Source: Tetraselmis striata
Taxonomy: Eukaryota; Chlorophyta; Chlorodendrophyceae; Chlorodendrales; Chlorodendraceae
DNA: 64,000 nt
Assembly: GCA_006384855.1 (NCBI GenBank)
Contig: VCJN01000625.1
Location: forward strand, 1 to 64,000
Direction of reading: 5' to 3'
Under the pieces are notes generated by a model. The model did no database searches and was not told the DNA's origin. It saw nothing but the letters and a program-made list of their open reading frames with translations. Shown here one piece after another: positions 21,090 to 29,960 of the stretch (position 1 is its first letter; the number at the start of each line of letters is the position of its first letter). Both the position numbers and the translations under genes were made by a program.

Positions 21090-21400
21090 CTGCATCGAGG
21101 CCTCCGATGGCGCATGCACAACTGGTGCAACCGCCCCCCCCGGGGCCTCACTGACAACCTCGTCATCAAACTCCACACCTCTGGCGCGGCGGCCGCCGTC
21201 ATCGGGCCCTACTGGCCCGACCGCGGCTGGCACCAGCGCCTTGCGGAAATGGCACCCGAGGTGGTTGTCTTCCTGCCCTCCCTGGACCTCTTCGCGCCGG
21301 GCCGCCTCGGCGTGCGCACAGGCGTCGGTCCTCCCAAGTGGCCGGTGGTCGCCTTCCGGCTCCCCCTTCGGGCCCGGTGCCCGGCCCCGGATTTTTGACC
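21090..21400 (+). pseudogene. Fragment resembling the C-terminal methyltransferase-like domain of a retroelement polyprotein
   Basis: A frame open through 21114-21398 reads LVIKLHTSGAAAAVIGPYWP, DRGWHQRLAEMAP, LDLFAPGRLG and GPPKWPVVAFRLPLR. The pattern of a hydrophobic strand, PxWP, WHxxL and a final KWPVVAFR strand is like the end of the Dam-type domain that follows RNase H in DIRS- and Gypsy-type pol proteins. No NPP motif or RNase H is found next to it. The stop at 21397 would suit the end of a polyprotein. It lies about 100 bp before the second split-direct-repeat element but is not inside it. Confidence 0.4.
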
Positions 21401-21493
21401 GCCCCGCCCTCGTCTGACCTCGCGCCGGCTGGCGCCCTCCTGCGTCGTATTACAAGCTCGGCGAAGAACCACACAGACCCCCCCCCCTTTCAC

Positions 21494-21726
21494 ATGATCT
21501 AAATGTATTTATGAGGTTTCCTAAGTCTTAACACATTTAACTGTCCGAGTGTGACCGGTACAGTCAACCAGTACCGGTGGTTTCAACCGGTTTGGTTTCC
21601 GGTACCATCGGGTTTCAGTATGGGCTGCCCCATCGCCCGCAAGCCCTGCGCTCCCGGCCGGGGAGCTACTTAGGACAGCCACCAGCAGCTCGCCTGCCAA
21701 CATCCAGCTCGATGCCTTCGGCAGCG
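21494..21726 (+). repeat. Left repeat A1 of the second element
   Basis: Direct repeat of 23586-23805. It shares the (T)TTATGRGGTTT motif with the repeats of the first element. Confidence 0.75.
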
Positions 21727-23556
21727 GCTTCGCGTACTTGTGCACGCGAGGGTTACATAGGCTGAACAAGTCCTAACCGAGTTTCATCCACCCGGAGTGA
21801 GGCGTCGTGAAGCGCACATGCGTTACAACATGAGGCACCGACAGACATCCCCTCGGTAATGTGATTTTCCCTACTCGTGAGCCCGAGGTCGTTTTTTTCG
21901 TTTTCCCTGGCTTTGCGGTTGGGACGTTTTCGGGGAGCGATGCGCACGGCAAGGAATTGGAGCTGGCTGGGGGTCCCCGTTGGGGGGTTTTAAACCTCAA
22001 CACCCGAAATCGAGTCGCAGTACATGCCTTCGGGGCGGCTTCCGCAGAGGAGCACCCTCTCGGAGTAGTCAAATCTTGGGGTTAGGTGAGGTAGACGCGC
22101 TCTGCACCATGGCCGCTGCTCGTCACGGTTGTCAACGACAACAACTACGCCTGCCGCAACAAATCGGCGCCGACGGAGGAGGACGTCCGTGTCATCGTGG
22201 CGGCCACTTGCTGTCTTGCAAGACACTTCGACCGGTCCGCGTGTCCTCGGCGTCACGGCGTCGTGGCATCAACGGTCGTTACAAGCTATGGTTTTCCGTA
22301 ACTACTCGCATAATTTGTCCATTACGGCGGTAGGTGGCGCCGCTCATGCGCCGGTGTTTTGAGAGAGCTTGTTGCCTTCGCCCTAATCGTGCTGCATCAA
22401 CGTTAAACTTGTGGTCGCAGTGGGAGGCGTTTGCGCGGCTCGTCCCGGCGCATCTCCGACGCCTCCTATTGCAACGTCGTCGTCAAAAGGACCACGACAA
22501 CCTGCAGCTGCCCGCCGGGGGGCAGCTCTACCTCCTGGCGTGCTTGACATCTCCTGGTGGCCGTAACTATCCTTGTCCGACTCCAGATTTGGAACCTCGG
22601 CGACCGCCTCGGCGGCCGCCTCGTCGTCACCCTCGCCCCGACGTCACTGGCATCGATACTGGCCGGCGTAGGCTGCAAGGGCCTCTACGCCGGCCAACCC
22701 GCTCCCGACGTCACGACATCTCATATGTGACAACACGAGTTGCCCGCCCGGGGAGAGCTCCGCCACACAACGCGACTTGTGCATTTCGTGGCGTCATCAT
22801 ATGCCTGCGATTTGTGAGGTTGTCGGCAACCGTCGCTGGTGCATCAGCGGCGGCCGCCTCACCGCACTCCGCGAAGCAAGACCCGCGACGACAACCTACC
22901 AAGTCGGCGGGTCTTCGGCGACGCCGCCGACAACCGACCCGACACACCTAAGAGCCGGTACGCCACAACCACATCACTTGGTCATACGTGCCCATGCCCC
23001 AAAGAGTTATGCGTTTCACGTGCTGCCCTTCACACGAGGCGGCGAGACGACCGCCGCAAGTGATGGCAGCGGCCTCACACCATCGTACTGTGCATCACCA
23101 ATACATGTACAGAGTTACCGTCGCGTCGTGTAGAGGGTACCAGTACTTCACCTTACTGTACGCGGCGCGCTCGTGCGCCCGTGCGCGCAGCTATATTCGT
23201 CCTATTGGTGTTTGTGCCGTTGCTGTACTGGGCACTCGTCGCCAACTTGGCCGCTCCTATTGGCCTGCAATTCCGGCTCGTGCCGCACTCCACCACGGCG
23301 CGTGGCAAATGCTGTAGGGCGCGCCGTCGGGAGGAGGCGCCTTCATACCGCGACACGTCCAGCCTATGTCGTGCCAGCGTTCGCACCGTTAACATCTCCT
23401 GCCCGCGTCTATTTATTATGCGCCTGCGCCTCTATCGAGGTTCTTGACCTCTCGGTGCGACACTCTTCTACAACTCAAGTCATCTTTCGCCTTCGTCTGG
23501 TCGGCACGCCTGCCGACTGCCCACGCTCGCAATCGAAAACGAACCGCGTGTAAACT

Positions 23557-23585
23557 GGCAAAACCAGACTCGATTGCATGTTGAA
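23557..23585 (+). repeat. Repeat B1 of the second element
   Basis: Starts GGCAAAACCAGACTCGATTG and ends TTGAA, immediately before A2. It matches B2 at 27 of 29 positions and shares the GGCAAAACCARACTC core with the B repeats of the first element. Confidence 0.75.
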
Positions 23586-23805
23586 ATCTTGTAAACGTGT
23601 TTATGGGGTTTCATAACACATTTGACTGTCCTGGTGCGACCCGTACAGTATGTTGGCGGTTTCGACCGGTTAGGTTTCCGGTACCATCGGGTTTCAGTAC
23701 GGGCTGCCCCATCGCCCGCGAGCCCTGCGCTCCCGGCCGGAAAGCTACTTAGGACAGCCACCAGCAGCTCGTCTGCCATCTTCCAGCTCGCTGCCTTCGG
23801 CAGCG
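23586..23805 (+). repeat. Right repeat A2 of the second element
   Basis: Direct repeat of 21494-21726, with small indels near its start. Confidence 0.75.
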
Positions 23806-23923
23806 CCCCCCCGTTTCCGCCTCCGCCCTGCGGGCTCCTCCTCCGACATTCCCCTCCTTCCGCTCAACCTTCCTAACCGTAAAATGGCGCTTTTCCTTGT
23901 AAAATACCCTCAGCATCCTTTAT

Positions 23924-23952
23924 GGCAAGACCAGACTCGATTGCGTGTTGAA
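23924..23952 (+). repeat. Repeat B2, probable right end of the second element
   Basis: GGCAAGACCAGACTCGATTG and following bases, near-identical to 23557-23585. Confidence 0.7.
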
Positions 23953-25750
23953 GTGTTTATACTACCAGTAGTTGGGGTTTCCCTCTTCCGCATGGGCGTA
24001 CGCGTTCACCTGCGTACGCGTTTCAAATGTGGCACTAAGGCCGGCTCGATTTAATGTTTTGTGTTTGTTCTCTACTGTCCGGAGAAACAGAGGGGAGGGG
24101 GGCCTCAACTTTATGTTCACATAATTAAGCGATACTCGGCGGCTGGGATCGGTGCATGAGCGGCTGGGGGCTCAGATCCGCACCGCCGCGCCGTTAATAT
24201 CCAGGCAAGGCATATCCTTGCTTTGACGGCGCTTGGCCAGGCTTACCTGACGGAGAACTCATAGTAGATGAGGTGTTACAAACTGTCTATACTACTGTTT
24301 TGCCTTTATGCAAAACCTGTGAGCGTGCCGGCTATCGTGTGCTCGTGAGGGGCGCCAAGGCCAACTGTGCTGAGAACTTGATAGGCAGGCAGCATTGCGC
24401 AGCATGGAATAACATCGCGGTGAGACGAGTAGCAACACATCGCAGTGGCATACAACGGCTTAGAAACATCATAGCACTACATGGAGGGGTGGATAGGGCC
24501 ACCGTATGGCTGGGTTGCCATGATGCTGATTGAAATATGGTGACGGTTCCAAAAAGTTCCCCACCCCTTCTCCATTTTATGCTTGCATCTGGCAGGATAC
24601 AGCCTTCTGCACACAGCCATGCATTGAAACCATTAAAAAGGTCATGTCAGTGGTTGTTACTAATATGCAACTTTGGGCATGTTCTACAAGATACTGTGAG
24701 ATCAACATAAATAAAGTAGAGTGGGGGGGGGGGGGGTTGGAAACAGAGGGGGAGGGGGGGGGGGACGTTCTAAAACATAAAATTAAATCGTACCCGCCTT
24801 ATGCCGTCTATGGCGCACGCGCGCGCAACTCGGTCGATCTTGCGTCCAAGATCGTCCGAGCCTTCCAGCTGCTCCCCGAGGCGGACCGCCCCAACGAATC
24901 TGCTATGGCTGGACTCATCTTGTCTCAGCTCCCGGAGCAGACCAACGCCTGCGTGGAGGCAGCAGCGATGGTCGCCCGCGAGGAGCTGACAACCCTAGAC
25001 ACCCTTCGTCGCCACCTCGAAGCTGTCGACGCTGAGTTCGCCGCTATGGCTGCTGTTGCCAAGCGCCGTGCCAACCTGTGGTAATCCTGATTCTAACCCG
25101 CACAACACGCGATGCTCGCAGTTTTACCTCGTACTAAAAAGCACGGTAGTCCGCGTACAGGTATGCTTCAACACCCGAAATCTGCCTGGGAAGAAACTGC
25201 CGTACAAACGAGCACGGTTAACTCCAGCACCACGCTGCGAGTCGACCCCAATCGAGGTAGAATTCTGATAAAAACTAGCGGGCTATTTGCTGTCCCGATC
25301 TTCCATCTTCGCGCCCCGCCTACCATCCATGTATGTGGCGGGCCGCGTCCCTCCCCCCTCACATTGTGCTTATTTCTGTTCTTGCGGGCTGCCGACACGC
25401 TACTGCCTTGGAAAACGCTGTAACCTAAGCCAAGGTATCTTTTCGACAAACCACACAGCACGCCCAGGTACAATAAAAATAAACAAGTGCCCTGCGACCT
25501 TCAACCCACTCTTCCCCGTGTAATCAAACCCCATCTCAGATTCTCAGTGCCCTGAGACTGCTGCGCAGAGCGGCGGTCGCTTTATCACCTAGCGGTGCGC
25601 CCAAACTACTCTATCACCGGCCGGGGTGGAGCGGTCCGACCCAGAGTCATAGCGCACGCCCCCCCCCCCCCCCCCTCCGGCGGGCAGAAACATCGTCTGC
25701 AGAACGGCGTTTCTAAAAGAGCCGAAACAACGGTCATCCACCAAAGCACC
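23953..25750. other. Region with possible gag scrap, otherwise nothing recognised
   Basis: Between the second element and the HTTM gene. A purine-rich/poly-G block lies at 24722-24765. A GC-rich open stretch (24795-25084, listed separately) looks like a retroelement fragment. A poly-C run at about 25660-25675 precedes the HTTM start and may mark a 5' UTR intron. Nothing else is supported. Confidence 0.5.
24795..25084 (+). pseudogene. Possible gag-like fragment
   Basis: The plus-strand reading contains LASKIVRAFQLLPEADRPNE, SAMAGLILSQLPEQT, EAAAMVAREELTTLDTLRRH and ends AAVAKRRANLW-stop at 25084. The helical LLxxLPE/LSQLPEQ style recalls Copia/Gypsy gag proteins, but no zinc knuckle follows. 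The assignment is tentative. An isolated unknown gene fragment is equally possible. Confidence 0.25.
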
Positions 25751-28006
25751 ATGCGATCACTTCTCGAGACACGGTCAAGGCGCCCACGCAGTCGTACTGA
25801 CAACGGTAGTAGTCAGTACCATGCGCCAGCCAGGAGCTGGGCAGGCTGGTCATCACTGCCGCGTACCAAGCCGACCACTGACACACCACGGTCAACGCTC
25901 CTGGGCAACCAAACGGACGACGGTGACGAGCAGTGCGCGGCGTCGCCCCTCCCAGCGCCGGAACAGGACCCCGCCGGCGGTTCCTCACTGCCATGGCGCG
26001 CTGCAGTAAGGCTCGTCAGGACGGTGCGGCCCGCCGTCAAGGCATTGCTACCGCGCTGGTGGGCGGCGAGCCCGGCGAGCCTCGCGATCGTTCGCATCGC
26101 CGTCGTGTGGCTGGTGCTCGGCTGGCTAGATGGGTCCGCCGACTTTGTGAGGCTCCTCGCCGAGGGCAAGACGGGGAGCGCGAGAAGCGTCGGGCTCAGC
26201 CGCGCGTTGCCTATCTTGTGGCCCTCACCGGCCTCGTGCGGCCTGAGCCACGTGCACGCGCTGCGGTTCCTGCTGTGGCTCTCGCTCCTCGGCGCTGCTT
26301 CGCCGGCGTCCCTCGCCGCCGCCGGCATCCTGGTGATGCGCATCCGCGCGGCGCAGATTGGCTTGCATAAGGACGGCGGCCACAGCTGCGACTATTTCGG
26401 CCCGGTGCTCCTGCTCCTGGCAGGCTCTCCCTGTTCGGACACACTGTCGATGGACGCGCTCGTGGAGTCGGTGTGCGCGGCGTGGCGCGGCGGCCCTGCC
26501 ATCAAGGCGGGCGGGGGCCTCACCGGCGCCGTGCTGGCTGCCAGCAAGACCTGGGTGAGGAGCCTGCACGACGACTGCAACCGTCGGAGCCGCGCCTACA
26601 GCGCGCCCCTCATATTCGCGGCGCTCTACCTCGGCTTCTTCTACCTCTCCGCTGGACTGATCAAGGCGAACACGGGCGACACCTTCATCTGGAGCTGGGC
26701 CAACGCCGGCTACCTGCGGTCCAACGCGATGGGCATGTGGTTGCGCCGCTGGGGCCAGCCCAACATCCCACCTCTGAGGAAGTTCCTCACCAACCCACTG
26801 GCCGCAGTATTCTCATCCTACCTCTTCCCCGTGCTGCGCTTCGATAAGGTGCCGGGCCTGCTGGAGGCGGGCGGGGCCTTCGCGGTCGCGTGGGAGTGCC
26901 TGCACTGGTACCTGCTGCTGTGCGGGCCCTGGGTCCGCTTGCTCAGCACTCTCACCGCCGTCGGGTTCCACCTCTTCGTGGCCTTCACCATGTCCATCTC
27001 CTTCCGACCCCTCGCAGCGCTGCAACTGGCTCTGTTTATGCCCTGGGATGTGCTGCTCGACCGCCTGATCCTGCGCCGATGGTTGGCGCGGACGGAGCCG
27101 GATGCCGCTGTGTCCAAGAAGTCCGCCAGCAAGCCACCCCCGGCGCCCGGCATCTCGCAGCGCCCGCTGGTGTGGCTGACGATCGCGGTGGGCCTGTGCC
27201 TGGTGGTCGGTCAGAGCCTGGTGATGTTCCCGTCGCTGCACCAGAAGCGAGGCGCCTCCAAGCGCTGCTTTCCCTTTGACCATGGCCCGTCCTTTGACAG
27301 CCATGGGCAAGCCAAGCCACAAGGGGGCGGCGCCTACTCCTGGAATCCTGCCGCAGCGCGCATGCTTTCCCGCCACATGGTGCTGCACCTCGAGGGCGGC
27401 GGCCAGCCCGTGCGCTACCCGGTTTGGCAGGCGGTGTGCATCGTCGGCGGCTACAAGAAGAACTGCATGCCGCGGCATGGGGCCATTCGCTACTGGTGCT
27501 GCAACGTCAAGAGCAAAGCGTACCCCGACGACCTGATGAAGACATTCGCGTATGACTACCACCGCCTGGGAGCCACCATCAGCGCGCAGAAGTTCCAGCG
27601 GCTAGGCAAGCTGGCGCTGGCGGAGCGCGAGCTGCTGCCGCCGGGGGAGACGCGCAATGTCACCGCGGTATCTTTCGAATCCACGCCAAAGCTCATCATG
27701 CGCGTGCAGAAGAACGTGACGGAGATCATGGCGGAGGCTCAGCGCACAATGGAGTGCGAGGAGCTTGTGATGCGCCCCGGCATGGAGGCGCGCCGCGCCA
27801 GCGTGAAGCGCACCTGCCGGCAGAGAACCCCGCCGGCCAAGGCGCAGGCAACGCCCAGCACCGCCGCAGCACGGGCACTTCCTCGCGGACTGTCCCTCCC
27901 GCGGCGCAGGCACACAAACGCAGGCAGCAGCGTAGGGCAGGCGCAGCCACGCGACCAAGGCCGCGCCGCAAATGCCTCGGCTCCTGGTGTCAGTGCCAAC
28001 CTGTAG
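25751..28006 (+). CDS. HTTM-domain (vitamin K-dependent carboxylase-like) multi-pass membrane protein
   Basis: Single exon of 751 codons from ATG 25751. The frame is open upstream but has no earlier ATG. An Arg/Ser/Thr-rich N-terminus of about 90 residues precedes several hydrophobic segments, starting at residue about 110 (LAIVRIAVVWLVLGWLDG, RFLLWLSLLGAASPASLAA, FAALYLGFFYLSAGLIKANT, VAWECLHWYLLLCGPWVRLL). The order, the FxSAGxxKxN-like loop and the LxxxGFHLFVAFTMSI strand are typical of the HTTM domain shared by bacterial proteins and vitamin K-dependent gamma-carboxylase. A soluble, Cys-containing C-terminal part follows (CIVGGYKKNCMPRHGAIRYW; then VQKNVTEIMAEA) and ends in a basic low-complexity tail. 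Whether it is a carboxylase is not shown by the sequence. Membrane location is inferred. Confidence 0.8.
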   Translation: MRSLLETRSRRPRSRTDNGSSQYHAPARSWAGWSSLPRTKPTTDTPRSTLLGNQTDDGDEQCAASPLPAPEQDPAGGSSLPWRAAVRLVRTVRPAVKALLPRWWAASPASLAIVRIAVVWLVLGWLDGSADFVRLLAEGKTGSARSVGLSRALPILWPSPASCGLSHVHALRFLLWLSLLGAASPASLAAAGILVMRIRAAQIGLHKDGGHSCDYFGPVLLLLAGSPCSDTLSMDALVESVCAAWRGGPAIKAGGGLTGAVLAASKTWVRSLHDDCNRRSRAYSAPLIFAALYLGFFYLSAGLIKANTGDTFIWSWANAGYLRSNAMGMWLRRWGQPNIPPLRKFLTNPLAAVFSSYLFPVLRFDKVPGLLEAGGAFAVAWECLHWYLLLCGPWVRLLSTLTAVGFHLFVAFTMSISFRPLAALQLALFMPWDVLLDRLILRRWLARTEPDAAVSKKSASKPPPAPGISQRPLVWLTIAVGLCLVVGQSLVMFPSLHQKRGASKRCFPFDHGPSFDSHGQAKPQGGGAYSWNPAAARMLSRHMVLHLEGGGQPVRYPVWQAVCIVGGYKKNCMPRHGAIRYWCCNVKSKAYPDDLMKTFAYDYHRLGATISAQKFQRLGKLALAERELLPPGETRNVTAVSFESTPKLIMRVQKNVTEIMAEAQRTMECEELVMRPGMEARRASVKRTCRQRTPPAKAQATPSTAAARALPRGLSLPRRRHTNAGSSVGQAQPRDQGRAANASAPGVSANL

Positions 28007-29189
28007 GCCCATGTCCTGGCATACAGGCACGGCACCTATGTGTCCATCTCAAGAGTGGAAATGCGTTCCGTGCGCTTCTCGTGTCGACGCACCAATCCAT
28101 AGTCCAGATACAGACTTCTGGGAGTCGACATGCACCACTAAGACACTTATAGTGTATCAGTTAATTTAATTACTTAATTTTAGTTACTTATTTTCGGCTC
28201 ATTTTGTGATTATTTCATCTTGCATTGGGGCAGGAAACAGAACAACAGATGTGCGGGATGATGGTGCACTGTATGGCGTGCATCTCCGCAGTGAGCAAGC
28301 TGTCCTGCGGCAATCGGGCATTGTTTTTGCAATCCTTCATTTATATATATACGAATGCCTGGAATGATATTTCATATCATTGGTAAGAAACATAATAAAA
28401 GGCATCAGTGCTTTGATAAAACTGCGGTATCATTGCGATGAGTGGGTTCCATCGCGGCAGACATGGGATGTAGGCTGTGTGCTGATTGACGGGGGGAAGC
28501 TGCGAAGTGGACTGTGCGCCAACCCAAATGGACATGGTCTGTTGTTGTTGCATTGCAGATCGACATTGCCATCATTGCGAGGGAGCTGCCAACCGACCAC
28601 GCCCCCTGTTGCACCGACCCCTCCCGACACTCCCTGCATGTTCCAAAGTGGTCGCGGGCCCCGATGCACGTGGTGCACTGCCACATGAGGCCGGCGTCCA
28701 GGCACTCAGGCAGATGCAGCACTCCTTGGCCGCGGTGAAGCCCTCCAGGCGCAAAGTGCGGATGCCCTGAGGACAGGTTGAAGCCCAAAGCATCCGCTGA
28801 CATCGACGGTGTGAACACGATAACCTCGTGTAACCTCGTGTAACCTCGATAACCTCGTGTAAAAAACACCATAACCTCGCTTGGGACTCGCTACAAACAC
28901 CTATAATACATGGCATTGTTGCTCAACCAGCAAAGAAGGAGGTGCACATTTATCTGGAAAGGCATCCGACATCAGCAAGGAATCTCCGACGTGGCGGAGC
29001 AGAACACTTCATTACTTGTGCGACCCGCAAACCCAATAAAATGTTTCGGGCAGCAATGACGCTGAAGCATTATCAAAGCGCGCCGGGTGCGCATAACGGC
29101 AGGGACAAAGGCAGCTGGCAGCCTTACCATCCAGCCCGCCTGTTGCCGCAGACAGGATACCCATCCTCGCCCACCCGCAGCGACAGAGT
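28007..29189. other. Intergenic; minisatellite and an unassigned Cys-rich frame
   Basis: No gene can be supported. A minus-strand frame at about 28870-28405 contains WQCTTC...GTCREC, a CxxC pair pattern that could be a zinc site. It has no recognisable family context and its neighbours in other frames look equally good. A TAACCTCGTG minisatellite lies at 28819-28879. Confidence 0.4.
28819..28879 (+). repeat. Minisatellite, TAACCTCGTG unit
   Basis: Five copies of TAACCTCG with varying two-to-ten base spacers. They fall between the HTTM gene and the ankyrin-like remnants. Confidence 0.85.
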
Positions 29190-29960
29190 ATCACTTACCC
29201 CTGCTACAATCGGCCTGGGCTGCCACTATCCCTCCTGTCCAGGCGTGGCGCCATTGTTGTGGCTCACAGCTGGCGCTGAACCCACTCGGCGACTGGGCTG
29301 TGCTGGTGACGTGTCGCCATGCTGAAGCACTTAGCCGCGTCCCGGTGCAGCTGTTCTCGCGCGCCCACTGCAGCAGCTTGAGGTGTCCTCCACACGCTGC
29401 CATGCCGCAGGTGGCGTCGCCCCAGGGGCACCCTTGCGCCCGCGCCCACTTCAGCAGCTCAAAGGTGCCTCCGCGGGCCGCCCAATGGCAAGTCTCCGGT
29501 CCCCAGGGCAGCCCTGCCCTCGCGCCCACTGCAGCACCTCGAGGTGCCCTCCTCTTGCTGCATTGGGGCAGGTGTGGTGATTCCAGGGACAGCCCTGCTG
29601 CCTCAACCACCTCAGCGTTTTATATTTGACCCCCCCCCCCCCCCCCCCCCCGGCTGCCGCCGCGCATGTCCATTCGCTGCAAGGACAGCTCTGCTCCATT
29701 GCCCACCGCAGCATCTCCAAGTGCCAGTGCCTGGCCAACCCTGTGCGGTGCTTCCCGCCCAGGGGCAGCTGTGCTCATGCAACCACTTCAGCAGTGCCAC
29801 ATGGCCTCCATTGCCTGCCGCAGCGCAGGTAGGTTCATCCCAGGGGCAGCCTTGCTCCCTCGCCCACTGTAGCAGCTGCAGATGCCCTCCGTTAGCGGCC
29901 CACTCACAGGTCTTGCGAGGCAGCCCCCAGCCGCGGGCATGTACCCCCCGACTGCAGCTC
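29190..29960 (-). pseudogene. Ankyrin-like repeat gene remnant
   Basis: The best preserved of the ankyrin-like patches. Minus-strand units include NAARGGHLEVLQWARGQGCP, WAARGGTFELLKWARAQGCP, MAACGGHLKLLQWARENSC and, in another frame, VALLKWLHEHSCPW and WHLEMLRWAMEQSCPCSEWT. Units are about 33 residues with conserved GGHLEVLQWA and GCPW. Frames change around a poly-C run at 29631-29650 and again near 29450-29530. The locus is either broken or a multi-exon gene whose junctions I could not fix. Such repeats mediate protein binding; the partner is unknown. Confidence 0.55.

Larger units (their letters stand above)
21494..23952 (+). mobile_element. Second split-direct-repeat element, non-coding or degraded
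   Basis: It has the same A1-internal-B1-A2-B2 architecture as the 9.46-12.66 kb element. A1 is 21494-21726, B1 is 23557-23585, A2 is 23586-23805 and B2 is 23924-23952. A1 and A2 share AACACATTTRACTGTCC, GTTTCCGGTACCATCGGGTT, GCCCTGCGCTCCCGGCCGG and AGCTACTTAGGACAGCCACC. B1 and B2 match at 27 of 29 positions. The 1.8-kb interior has no recombinase or reverse transcriptase that can be recognised. Only patches such as VVFFVFPGFAVGTFSG and LNTRNRVAVHAFGAA (about 21890-22040) look once-coding. It is probably a non-autonomous or heavily mutated relative. Confidence 0.7.

Noticed and set aside
26813-27562. 249-codon minus-strand open frame inside the HTTM gene
   Set aside because: Opposite-strand shadow of a GC-rich exon; composition is typical of antisense translation (His/Gln/Arg/Ala) and no family is recognised.
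28405-28872. Zinc-finger (MYND/PHD-like) gene on the minus strand
   Set aside because: One CxxC...CxxC pattern only, no consistent frame, no further ligands and no splice support.
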